A stretch of 9,365 bases of DNA from Psychrobacter sp. (GCA_029256865.1 JARIEH010000067.1:1-9365); one strand, 5' to 3'; positions 1-6,406 are shown, counted from the first letter of the stretch. Program-made: numbers and translations. The notes: a model not told the origin generated them from the sequence alone.

Positions 1-2
1 TA

Positions 3-764
3 TGGGCCGTTTGGGCGGCAGAGGGTCATCCCGACCCCATACGCTATGAGCAAGGTAAAGTTAATGGTACAAAAGCGTGGTGCTCTGGTGCACATATTGT
101 CGATAACGGATTACTTACTTATCGCGACGACCAAGGTCAGTCTTGTTTACTTATTATCGATATGCAACAAGAAGGCATTACGATCGACACTAGCGCTTGG
201 CAAGCGGTAGGCATGCAAGCAACTGATACCGCTACGATACAGTTCGATCAGGTAGTAGCTCATGAAGTTGGCGCAGCAAATACCTATCTAGATCGGGTGG
301 GTTTTTGGCACGGGGCGGCAGGAGTTGCGGCCTGCTGGTATGGAGCAACGACCTCCCTAGCAAACTATTTGATCAGCGCTTATCAGCAAAAATCAAACGA
401 TTATAAAGCCATGTATTTGGGGCAGATTGGTACGGCATTAGCAGTTACGCAGCAGTATTTTTATCATGTGGCTGATTTGATAGATACTCAGCCACAATTT
501 AGTCATGAGTTGGCGATTCGTCAGTTAAGAGCGAACGTCGAACAACTAGCGCGACAAGCTCTTGACACTGTCGGACAAGCAGTGGGAGCGACGCCATTTT
601 GTAGCAATGCCCATTTTGCCAGTTTAGCAGCAGATCTGCCGGTGTTTATCCGCCAAAGTCATGGTGCTTTTGACTTACAAAAAATTGGCGAACTGATCCA
701 CGATTCTGCCCAACAATTGGCTCAAAACTCGTTGATTAGACAGGAAAAACAATGGCAACTATAA
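3..764 (+). CDS. Acyl-CoA dehydrogenase-like flavoprotein (5' end missing)
   Basis: The reading frame is open from the left edge and ends at the TAA at 762-764, giving about 253 codons; the N-terminal helical domain lies outside the window. Visible at the start is the acyl-CoA dehydrogenase middle beta-domain, with a G-T-K-A-W-C-S-G-A stretch and later V-G-M-Q-A-T-D-T-A followed by F-D-Q-V-V, the usual flavin/substrate-side pattern. After it comes a mostly helical C-terminal domain ending in A-D-L-P-V-F-I-R-Q-S-H-G, as in flavin-binding C-terminal helices of this superfamily. The substrate is unknown; a classical beta-oxidation role is doubtful because the downstream neighbours are a deacetylase, a methyltransferase and a glycosyltransferase rather than thiolase or hydratase. 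Family members also include oxygenase-like enzymes such as DszC-type monooxygenases. The 3' end overlaps the next gene by 13 bases, implying co-translation. Confidence 0.85.
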   Translation, partial: WAVWAAEGHPDPIRYEQGKVNGTKAWCSGAHIVDNGLLTYRDDQGQSCLLIIDMQQEGITIDTSAWQAVGMQATDTATIQFDQVVAHEVGAANTYLDRVGFWHGAAGVAACWYGATTSLANYLISAYQQKSNDYKAMYLGQIGTALAVTQQYFYHVADLIDTQPQFSHELAIRQLRANVEQLARQALDTVGQAVGATPFCSNAHFASLAADLPVFIRQSHGAFDLQKIGELIHDSAQQLAQNSLIRQEKQWQL

Positions 765-1588
765 CGTTCAGTAAAAATGAAACTTCAGAAGATAGTGGCA
801 GAAAAAACACCCATCCCATTGTTGGCGACCGTATCATTGAAGGCGAAGGTACGAGTCAGGATGAGTGGCAGAATTGGAGAGGACTACAAAATATATTGCG
901 ATTGGATATTGCAAAAAGCTTTGCAGCCCATCAGCGCATCTGTATCTTTGCCCCTCATCCTGATGATGAAGTTTTAGGCTGCGGAGGTCTTTTGCAACAA
1001 TTGGTGGCGAACGGCAATCCTATTGTTCTTATCCACGTGACCAACGGCACGCAAAGCCATCCAAATTCGCAGATCTACTCCCAAAAAGAGCTCAACATCC
1101 TCCGTCCGCAAGAAAGCCTAGAAGCATTAAAGATACTGGGCGTAGCTCATCAGATCACGACTATTAGCTTCAATTTGACTGATGGTGAAGTGTTCACTCA
1201 GCAGACACAGTTCCATCAAAAACTGGCCGCTATTATTCAGCCTAATGATATATTGGTGACACCTTTTATACATGATGGTCATCCTGATCACGAAGCCACT
1301 GGGCAAGTAGTCACCGCATTTGCCAAGCAACAACAGTTAGCCTGTTATCAGGTATTGATTTGGGCGTGGCACTGGGCCAAACCTGCCGATAGACGTATTC
1401 CTTGGAGCCGCGCGCTTAGAGTGAATTTGAGCGCTGAGCAACTACAACGTAAAATCGAAGCGATTGCCTGTTTTAAAAGTCAAATTACTACTGATGAAAG
1501 CACGGGTCGCCCACCGATTTTATCTTCGCAAGCCATCGCTAGAATTAGCCAACCCTGGGAAGTTTATTTATATGAGCCATACGCCTAA
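752..1588 (+). CDS. PIG-L family (LmbE-like) zinc N-deacetylase
   Basis: A 278-residue protein of the PIG-L/LmbE family, zinc hydrolases that remove N-acetyl groups from GlcNAc-containing molecules (GlcNAc-PI, mycothiol and bacillithiol precursors, teicoplanin-type glycosides). Both signature motifs are present: A-P-H-P-D-D-E with H69, D72 and E73, and H-P-D-H-E-A-T-G with H177 and H180. By analogy with MshB, H69, D72 and H180 would bind zinc and the aspartate of the first motif would act as general base. Residues 1-50 precede the fold and look poorly conserved. The ATG is supported by AGGAAA at 742-747 and overlaps the upstream gene's stop by 13 bases. The deacetylase is probably cytosolic: no signal peptide is visible. 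Its natural substrate cannot be read from sequence, but the glycosyltransferase in the same operon suggests an amino-sugar conjugate. Confidence 0.92.
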   Translation: MATITFSKNETSEDSGRKNTHPIVGDRIIEGEGTSQDEWQNWRGLQNILRLDIAKSFAAHQRICIFAPHPDDEVLGCGGLLQQLVANGNPIVLIHVTNGTQSHPNSQIYSQKELNILRPQESLEALKILGVAHQITTISFNLTDGEVFTQQTQFHQKLAAIIQPNDILVTPFIHDGHPDHEATGQVVTAFAKQQQLACYQVLIWAWHWAKPADRRIPWSRALRVNLSAEQLQRKIEAIACFKSQITTDESTGRPPILSSQAIARISQPWEVYLYEPYA

Positions 1589-2330
1589 ATCTACGTCGCC
1601 ACTCGATACTGAGGGCTTAAGTGCTGCAGAATTAACCGTTACTCACCATTCGTTGAACGTTTATTCAGAGACTTATTTTGATGCCTTGTATCGCGATAAC
1701 AGCGACCCTTGGCAGTATCAAACGCGCTGGTATGAAAAACGCAAGCGCGATATGTGCCTAGCAGCATTGCCACAAGCTACTTATATGAATGCTATTGAAC
1801 TAGGCTGTGGCAATGGGGTGTTTAGTGAATTACTGGCCGGTCGCTGTCAGACTCTATTAAGCATTGATGGTAATCTTAAGGCGGTACAATTGGCCAAACA
1901 ACGCTTGATAGATTACTCTCATGTCAAGGTCATACAAGGAGTGATTCCTCATACTTTATCAACTTTGAATGAGAGAAATCCAAAAAACAATCCTTTATCA
2001 AATGACTCAACGCCTAATAAGCAAGCTTATGATTTGATAGTCATCAGTGAGATTTTGTATTATTTACCCTTAGTCGATATTGATAAGGTTATTACTTGGA
2101 TTAAACAAAGTCTTACTCTAGAGGGCACCTTGCTCTGCTGTCATTGGCGCTATGATATTGATGGCTTTTTGATGACTGGCGAGACGGTACATCAGCGCTT
2201 GCAGCAAGCATTCAATGAGAGTCATAATATAACTTTGACCCATCAAAGCCAGATAGTGGACAGTGATTTTTTACTAGACGTTTGGCAGCGCTCTGCGCAA
2301 ACCATCGCCATGCAAGAACAACTAATATAA
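1572..2330 (+). CDS. NodS-like class I SAM-dependent methyltransferase
   Basis: A 252-residue Rossmann-fold methyltransferase. Motif I is E-L-G-C-G-N-G (76-82), an acidic residue D99 ends strand 2, and Y-D-L-I-V-I-S-E (153-160) is the post-motif strand. The N-terminal Y-F-D-A-L-Y then D-P-W-Q-Y, W-Y-E-K-R-K (35-57) and the late C-H-W-R with G-E-T-V-H (190-207) resemble the NodS family, whose founding member N-methylates the deacetylated terminal glucosamine of rhizobial Nod factors. The frame is open further upstream to an ATG at 1464, but that would sit 125 bases inside the deacetylase gene. ATG 1572 is preferred because GGGAAG (1557-1562) lies nine bases before it and the NodS-like region begins shortly after. 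It overlaps the deacetylase by 17 bases. An Asn/Pro-rich insert (about 131-150) is unusual and may be a surface loop. Confidence 0.88.
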   Translation: MSHTPKSTSPLDTEGLSAAELTVTHHSLNVYSETYFDALYRDNSDPWQYQTRWYEKRKRDMCLAALPQATYMNAIELGCGNGVFSELLAGRCQTLLSIDGNLKAVQLAKQRLIDYSHVKVIQGVIPHTLSTLNERNPKNNPLSNDSTPNKQAYDLIVISEILYYLPLVDIDKVITWIKQSLTLEGTLLCCHWRYDIDGFLMTGETVHQRLQQAFNESHNITLTHQSQIVDSDFLLDVWQRSAQTIAMQEQLI

Positions 2331-2346
2331 TGAGACCTATCAGAGT

Positions 2347-3048
2347 ATGACCGCTAGCAAAACCATCAACGATATAAAAATCGCTATTGTGATTCCTGCT
2401 CATAATGAGGCGGCGACTATTATGAAGTGTCTCACATCGGTTCAGATGGCTATTTCACAGTTGCCCTCAACTATTACCGCCTATCCCTTGATAGTGCTTG
2501 ATAGCTGTACTGATGAGACCCTTAGTTTGGTCAAAAGTGCCAAGGTTGAGTATTTGACTTGTGACTACCGCTGTGTAGGAAAAGTGCGAGATTTGGGTAT
2601 TCGTCATGCTATCGCAGCGGGTGCGACTTGGCTTGCCTGCACCGATGCTGATACCCTAGTGTCTGCAGACTGGCTAGCGCAGCAAGTTTGGCATAGCAAA
2701 CAGCAGCCGACTGATATGATTTGCGGGGTAGTAAGCGTTGATAGTTGGGCGCATTTAACCTCACAGACACGAGAAGCCTATCTCACTCATTACCAAGATA
2801 TGATGGGGCACCGTCATATTCATGGCGCAAATTTGAGTTTTAGCGCGCAAGCGTATCTCGTCGTTGGTGGCTTTGAGCCTTTAGCTTGTCATGAAGATGT
2901 CGATTTGGTGAAGAAGTTTCAAAACCAAGGCTACCTCATTACTTGGAGCAATCGTGTACGAGTAACCACGAGCAGCCGTTTGCAAGCTCGGGCGGCAGAA
3001 GGTTTTGCAGCATTTTTAGCAAACTTAGAACACCGTCACTTGCAATGA
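2347..3048 (+). CDS. Family 2 glycosyltransferase
   Basis: A 233-residue GT-A fold, inverting GT2-type glycosyltransferase. Visible elements in order are I-P-A-H-N-E (16-21) starting the nucleotide-sugar domain, D52 in L-D-S-C-T-D-E-T, the metal-binding D-A-D (100-102), H-G-A-N-L-S-F (159-165), and H-E-D-V-D (182-186), where E183/D184 is the likely catalytic acidic pair. The C-terminal T-S-S-R and A-E-G-F-A-A-F-L stretch (208-224) is a pattern I associate with this operon-type GT2. No transmembrane segment is visible, so it is probably a soluble or peripheral enzyme, unlike processive synthases such as NodC. It starts 16 bases after the methyltransferase stop; the Shine-Dalgarno is weak (GAGA at 2332-2335), consistent with coupling to the upstream gene. 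Donor and acceptor are unknown. It is the last gene before a strong terminator. Confidence 0.9.
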   Translation: MTASKTINDIKIAIVIPAHNEAATIMKCLTSVQMAISQLPSTITAYPLIVLDSCTDETLSLVKSAKVEYLTCDYRCVGKVRDLGIRHAIAAGATWLACTDADTLVSADWLAQQVWHSKQQPTDMICGVVSVDSWAHLTSQTREAYLTHYQDMMGHRHIHGANLSFSAQAYLVVGGFEPLACHEDVDLVKKFQNQGYLITWSNRVRVTTSSRLQARAAEGFAAFLANLEHRHLQ

Positions 3049-3156
3049 TTGCTTAATTGACTTGAGAGCTGATTAACAATTTAAATATAGTCCATTAAAT
3101 TTAAACACTGCTAACCAACCCTTCTGGAAACCCCTGACATTCGTAATACAGGTTTG

Positions 3157-3193
3157 AAAATACCGCTAACAAAATCCGTTAGCGGTATTTTTT
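3157..3193. terminator. Bidirectional rho-independent terminator
   Basis: A perfect 14-bp inverted repeat, AAAATACCGCTAAC (3157-3170) and GTTAGCGGTATTTT (3178-3191), encloses a 7-base loop, with a T run on the + strand side and A residues on the other. It lies between the convergent ends of the glycosyltransferase (+) and the carboxypeptidase (-), so it can stop transcription from both directions. Confidence 0.9.
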
Positions 3194-3219
3194 ATATACG
3201 TTTTGAGCGCTTGCTGTTA

Positions 3220-4473
3220 TTACCTCGTCTGCCACAATCCCTCAACATTCATAGCCTTTTTATCAATCGTCGGATAATCTGAAAAACTCAATTGATAGCC
3301 GCCCGTTGTATTTGCTCTAATCTCGCAAACTGCCCCTAGCGGAAAGCTATGTTTTTTACTGATATGCCCAAAGCTCATGCCATTATAGATGGGTAATCCC
3401 GTCAATTTATGCAACTGACGAATGACCATCGCCACATCGTAACGCTTGTCATAGCTGTCTTCACCTGTCCCAGATAATGAGCCAAATACAATGGCTTGCT
3501 GACGCTGAAACACCCCTGCCAGATACAAATCATAAAGCATGCGCTCAATACGGTAGGCCTGCTCACCCACATCCTCTAGAAACACAATGCCACCATCAAT
3601 ACGCGGTAAATACTTGCTACCTGCCAGCGCTGATACCACGCTCAGATTGCCACCCCAAATCGTTCCTGTAAGGGTTTGAGTGTTATTAGTCGCTAGAATT
3701 GCAGGTAATTGCTTACTGGTTAAATGGGCATTTTGGACATTAATGCTCAAATCAGGATTAATGAGTGCTTCTGAGAATTGCCTACAGCTCACCTCATCAG
3801 GGTTTATTTTACCAAACTCGCTATACAGCATGGGGCCAGCGAGCGAGCTCATCTGCCCTTTCGCCAATAGAGCACACTGAATCGCAGTCACGTCACTAAA
3901 GCCTGTCAATATCGTGCCGCGCTCTTTCATAATGCGTCCCAGTGTCTGCCAGTCAATCATCGGCAGCAGACGTATTGCCCCATAGCCACCACGCACGCCC
4001 ATGAGCAGTTTGGGAGCAGCGACAGCACCCGTTGCGATATTTTGCAGATCGCTCGCCCGCTGCGTGTCCGTTCCTGCAAAACGTAAATACTGTCGTTCGG
4101 TGATCGCAGGATTGTGCACTTTAAAACCTGCGCAATCCAGTCGCTCTAATGCCAACTGGTTACGCTCGTTACTACCGCCAACATTGGAGCTAGCAAATAA
4201 ACGCGTCTCAATAGTAGGTACTATGCACGTCGAGGTAGACGCTATTAACGGATTATCTGCAACCGCTGAGTTAGGCATCTCATCTTTGGTCAGGAGTGCA
4301 GCGCCCTCTCTGTCTTTTGTAATAACGGTCAAACTTTGTGCAAGGCTCTGGGTTGCAAGCAGCCCTGCTCCTGCAGTGACTCCTAATTGCTGAAAAAACT
4401 GGCGGCGATTAAGCTCGTTTTTTTTAATAGTATCTGTTGATGTTTGCTGTAAAATATTTGTCGTTACACGCAT
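3220..4473 (-). CDS. ldcA: S66 family LD-carboxypeptidase (muramoyltetrapeptide carboxypeptidase) with Tat signal
   Basis: A 417-residue serine peptidase of family S66, which cleaves the terminal D-Ala from murein tetrapeptides at the L,D bond. The nucleophile elbow is G-F-S-D with S193. L-E-D-V-G-E holds E300 and F-G-H holds H370, completing the Ser-Glu-His triad known from Pseudomonas LdcA. R-G-G-Y-G (161-165) and W-G-G-N-L (273-277) are further family hallmarks. The N-terminus reads N-R-R-Q-F-F (22-27), then a Gly/Ala-rich hydrophobic stretch and a likely S-L-A cleavage site near residue 45: a twin-arginine signal. Characterised E. coli and Pseudomonas enzymes are cytoplasmic, so this one probably acts in the periplasm. 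Residues 46-85 form a low-conservation spacer. The start lies 12 bases after a GAGG on the coding strand, and no other Met occurs before residue 66. It is divergent from the DUF1232 gene. Confidence 0.9.
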   Translation of the reverse strand: MRVTTNILQQTSTDTIKKNELNRRQFFQQLGVTAGAGLLATQSLAQSLTVITKDREGAALLTKDEMPNSAVADNPLIASTSTCIVPTIETRLFASSNVGGSNERNQLALERLDCAGFKVHNPAITERQYLRFAGTDTQRASDLQNIATGAVAAPKLLMGVRGGYGAIRLLPMIDWQTLGRIMKERGTILTGFSDVTAIQCALLAKGQMSSLAGPMLYSEFGKINPDEVSCRQFSEALINPDLSINVQNAHLTSKQLPAILATNNTQTLTGTIWGGNLSVVSALAGSKYLPRIDGGIVFLEDVGEQAYRIERMLYDLYLAGVFQRQQAIVFGSLSGTGEDSYDKRYDVAMVIRQLHKLTGLPIYNGMSFGHISKKHSFPLGAVCEIRANTTGGYQLSFSDYPTIDKKAMNVEGLWQTR

Positions 4474-4521
4474 ATTGAATCATTGCCTCAAAAAAGATGT
4501 TAAATAGAACCCCAATCGCAT

Positions 4522-4550
4522 TTGGTCTATGCCTATATGCTTGCTATAGT
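4522..4550 (+). promoter_or_regulatory. Predicted sigma-70 promoter for the DUF1232 gene
   Basis: TTGGTC (4522-4527), a 17-base spacer and TATAGT (4545-4550). TG at 4542-4543 makes an extended -10 (TGnTATAGT). The -35 matches consensus at only three of six positions, so the extended -10 would carry the recognition. The predicted start is about 30 bases before the AAGGAGAG ribosome binding site (4574-4581). Confidence 0.5.
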
Positions 4551-4586
4551 ATTGTTTAATTAGGACTGTATTAAAGGAGAGTAACA

Positions 4587-5042
4587 ATGGCTGCTAATCA
4601 TAAAGAAGATAACAAAGTTGAGAATACGGACAGAGTTGCTGATGCCGATCTGGAATACATTATTAATGAGGAAGAAAAAATCAAAGAAAAACTGCAAGAT
4701 AACCGTTATCTTGAGCGCTTTACGAAAGACTTGATGTTATTTATGAGCTTAGTAAAAGACTATTACCAAGGCAACTATAAAGACATTCCCTACAAAACCA
4801 TATCCGCAGTCGTCGTTGGCTTGTTATATATCCTTAATCCCATCGATATCATTCCAGACTTCATTCCGATCATTGGCTATATTGATGATGCCTTAGTGAT
4901 TACCTTCTGCTTAAAACTGGTGGAAAAAGATCTGCAAAAGTATCAGTCATGGAAAGAGCGCCAAACTTCTATCAAGCCTCAAACGAAGACTGCAATGAAT
5001 ACAGAGGACTCTAATAATAAAACCCTCTCCGACAGTCCTTAA
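4587..5042 (+). CDS. DUF1232 (YkvA-like) small protein
   Basis: A 151-residue protein whose core (about 70-112) shows the DUF1232 signature: a hydrophobic helix, then N-P-I-D-I-I-P-D-F-I-P and G-Y-I-D-D. This Pfam family has no established biochemical function; members are often thought to be membrane-associated because of the two hydrophobic helices around the P-I-D-x-I-P-D turn. Residues 1-40 are very charged (Asp, Glu, Lys) and may form a coiled coil; the C-terminal 30 residues are Ser/Thr/Lys-rich and probably disordered. The ATG is well supported by AAGGAGAG six to thirteen bases upstream. It appears monocistronic, with its own extended -10 promoter and a hairpin after the stop. Confidence 0.85.
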   Translation: MAANHKEDNKVENTDRVADADLEYIINEEEKIKEKLQDNRYLERFTKDLMLFMSLVKDYYQGNYKDIPYKTISAVVVGLLYILNPIDIIPDFIPIIGYIDDALVITFCLKLVEKDLQKYQSWKERQTSIKPQTKTAMNTEDSNNKTLSDSP

Positions 5043-5056
5043 TCAATACGCCGAAG

Positions 5057-5094
5057 AAGCAACGACTTAGGATATTATTATCCAGTCGTTGCTT
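5057..5094. terminator. Hairpin between convergent genes, probable terminator
   Basis: AAGCAACGACT (5057-5067) pairs perfectly with AGTCGTTGCTT (5084-5094). Inside it, GGATA (5070-5074) pairs with TATCC (5079-5083) across a TTAT loop, so the whole is a long stem with a two-base bulge. It starts 14 bases after the DUF1232 stop. There is no clean T run on the + strand (TATCTATTCG follows), so termination efficiency is uncertain. Confidence 0.55.
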
Positions 5095-5154
5095 ATCTAT
5101 TCGCATTTTCAAAGAAAATAAAATCCACCCTTCTCTCTTATTCACTTTGCTTCT

Positions 5155-5460
5155 TTAGTTCGGCAGATCATAACGTGATTTTTCTGGGTTTAAACCAAAT
5201 GAATAGACAAATGTCGCAACCAAGCTATTGATAATAATAAACGGCAGATCAAGGCTCGCATGACCGAGCAAGTAACGACCAATCAGCCACGATACAACCA
5301 ACATGATAATGAAAAACCCTCCTAGATATCCCAAAATCGTTGGATGTTTTAAGCCATAAGGCTGTTCAGGGGTAGGCTTTTTATTCAATACATAATGACG
5401 TATCGCCCAACCGGCTGCATAAGATAATCCGCCTAACACCACATAACTAAAAAAATTCAT
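5155..5460 (-). CDS. Small three-helix membrane protein, unknown function
   Basis: A 101-residue protein I do not recognise. Three hydrophobic segments are visible at about 3-21, 42-64 and 71-90, separated by a basic loop (about 22-40, K-K-P-T-P-E-Q-P) and a short second loop near G66-H67. The last 11 residues are polar. This pattern indicates an inner-membrane protein with no catalytic motif. Its Shine-Dalgarno is weak (CAGAGAAT just before the ATG). It lies 90 bases downstream of the lipoprotein gene on the same strand; I find no convincing promoter in the gap, so co-transcription with the lipoprotein is plausible. Alternatives such as a holin-like or transporter-accessory role cannot be supported from sequence. 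Confidence 0.7.
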   Translation of the reverse strand: MNFFSYVVLGGLSYAAGWAIRHYVLNKKPTPEQPYGLKHPTILGYLGGFFIIMLVVSWLIGRYLLGHASLDLPFIIINSLVATFVYSFGLNPEKSRYDLPN

Positions 5461-5550
5461 ATTCTCTGACTCTATTACAGAATGGTTGGAGATACCTTCT
5501 AAACAGATAGTGACAGTCTAAAAGTCTTTCTACTAACTTTTATATGGCTA

Positions 5551-6132
5551 CTAACTGCCTTCATTGACATTATCAATCACGATATTGGCATGTGGATTGG
5601 CGAGGATATCAGTGTTAACCTCATCACAATCTACCCGATAAATGGTATTGGCTCCCCTATAAATATAGGATAAATACTCACTATCAAGCAGGGGGTCAAT
5701 ATTTGCATACACAGGTTTGACATGTGCCATTACCAACACTCTGTCAGGACGTGCAATGACCGCATCGACATTATCAGGATCGATAGAGAAAAACTTAGGT
5801 ATCTCGCTGTTATCAACGATCTCTAATGGCTCAGCGACATCCCAGACACGGTTAGCACTTGCAGGTTCTTTCATCTGCATCACCCACTCACCTGATTGCT
5901 CGCTGATTTTAATCTGCGCAGGCTCATCATGACTGACGGTATAACACCCTGCAAAGACAGATAAATCAGTTTCAGTCTGCGCCTCTGCATTCTCGGTTAC
6001 GGAACGACTATTATCATTACATCCAGCCAATAAGAGTGCACTGCAGGTTATACCACTGATAGCGAGAATGGCAAGTTTATTGCGTCGTTTACTATTTATA
6101 GCTTCTAAGCGACCGTCTAAGCGTTTAGCCAT
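5551..6132 (-). CDS. Predicted lipoprotein, unknown function
   Basis: A 193-residue protein with a type II signal peptide: a long basic N-region (R4, R8, K15, R16, R17, K19), a hydrophobic core (about 20-35) and the lipobox L-L-A-G-C with lipidated C38. Asn follows at +2, which is not the Asp inner-membrane retention signal, so it is probably sorted to the outer membrane. The mature part is acidic, with two further cysteines in A-G-C-Y and V-D-C-D that could form a disulfide, and no family I recognise. The N-region is longer than usual, but no later Met precedes the lipobox, so ATG 6132 is kept; AGGAT lies about ten bases upstream. An extended -10 promoter and a perfect palindrome lie upstream, suggesting regulated expression. 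Confidence 0.8.
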   Translation of the reverse strand: MAKRLDGRLEAINSKRRNKLAILAISGITCSALLLAGCNDNSRSVTENAEAQTETDLSVFAGCYTVSHDEPAQIKISEQSGEWVMQMKEPASANRVWDVAEPLEIVDNSEIPKFFSIDPDNVDAVIARPDRVLVMAHVKPVYANIDPLLDSEYLSYIYRGANTIYRVDCDEVNTDILANPHANIVIDNVNEGS

Positions 6133-6188
6133 GTTAGGATCATCCTACATTAAAGGGGTTTGAGGCCTAAAAAGATCTGATTTAAGCG

Positions 6189-6206
6189 GACAAGCATATG
6201 CTTGTC
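6189..6206. promoter_or_regulatory. Perfect 18-bp palindrome, candidate operator
   Basis: GACAAGCATATGCTTGTC is a gap-free perfect palindrome in the region between the divergent lipoprotein and rnhA-dnaQ genes. It begins seven bases downstream of the predicted -10 of the lipoprotein promoter, so it would span roughly +1 to +18 of that transcript. That is a typical position for a repressor site. The operator role is inferred; a 5' UTR hairpin is less likely because there is no loop. Confidence 0.5.
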
Positions 6207-6212
6207 AGACTC

Positions 6213-6221
6213 ATTTTAACA
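6213..6221 (-). promoter_or_regulatory. Extended -10 promoter for the lipoprotein gene
   Basis: On the - strand the sequence reads TGTTAAAAT: TG at 6221-6220, then TAAAAT at 6218-6213 (five of six matches to TATAAT). No good -35 is seen about 17 bases upstream, which is typical of extended -10 promoters. The predicted start falls at the edge of the 18-bp palindrome, giving a 5' UTR of about 75 bases. Confidence 0.45.
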
Positions 6222-6298
6222 GAAAATTGATATCCTGCTGTTTTGATATTTCGTTTTACAGTTTCGTGATTAGCAATAGCACATGTTGGCTATGTATT

Positions 6299-6307
6299 TG
6301 CTATAAT
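6299..6307 (+). promoter_or_regulatory. Extended -10 promoter for rnhA-dnaQ
   Basis: TGCTATAAT (6299-6307) is a perfect extended -10 element. No convincing -35 is visible 16-18 bases upstream. The predicted transcript would carry a leader of about 93 bases before the ATG at 6407. Confidence 0.55.
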
Positions 6308-6406
6308 CAAGCGCATTCATTTAAGTTATTCTAGCATCCGTTGAACCACACTTTTATATAAATTGAGTGGGGTTATGGGTTAGTATTTAATAGGTCATTG
6401 AGTTTT

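Noticed and set aside
1464..1571. Upstream in-frame extension of the methyltransferase gene to an ATG at 1464
   Set aside because: It would lie deep inside the deacetylase gene, encodes a basic stretch without family similarity, and a better ribosome binding site precedes ATG 1572.
3081..3110. AT-rich near-palindromic stretch after the glycosyltransferase
   Set aside because: Built from TTAAATTTAA-type self-complementary sequence expected in AT-rich DNA; the strong terminator lies further downstream.
4001..4393. 130-codon open frame on the + strand opposite the carboxypeptidase
   Set aside because: It lies fully antisense to a gene with an intact catalytic triad and its translation resembles no protein; it is a shadow of the Tat/S66 coding sequence.
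4488..4545. Promoter for the carboxypeptidase gene on the - strand (TAGACC, 17 bases, TATTTA)
   Set aside because: Only four and three matches to the consensus hexamers and no extended -10; a promoter must exist in this gap but I cannot place it.
5530..5555. Eight-base direct repeat CTACTAAC, 18 bases apart, overlapping the lipoprotein stop
   Set aside because: Too short and with no third copy or flanking mobile gene; probably chance.
6375..6383. Minimal start-stop frame ATG-GGT-TAG in the rnhA-dnaQ leader, preceded by GTGGGG
   Set aside because: A two-codon frame can occur by chance and nothing else indicates leader-peptide control.
6398..6406. TTG start three codons before the rnhA-dnaQ ATG
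   Set aside because: The nearest AGG is only three bases upstream of the TTG, and the ATG at 6407 is a stronger codon with acceptable spacing.
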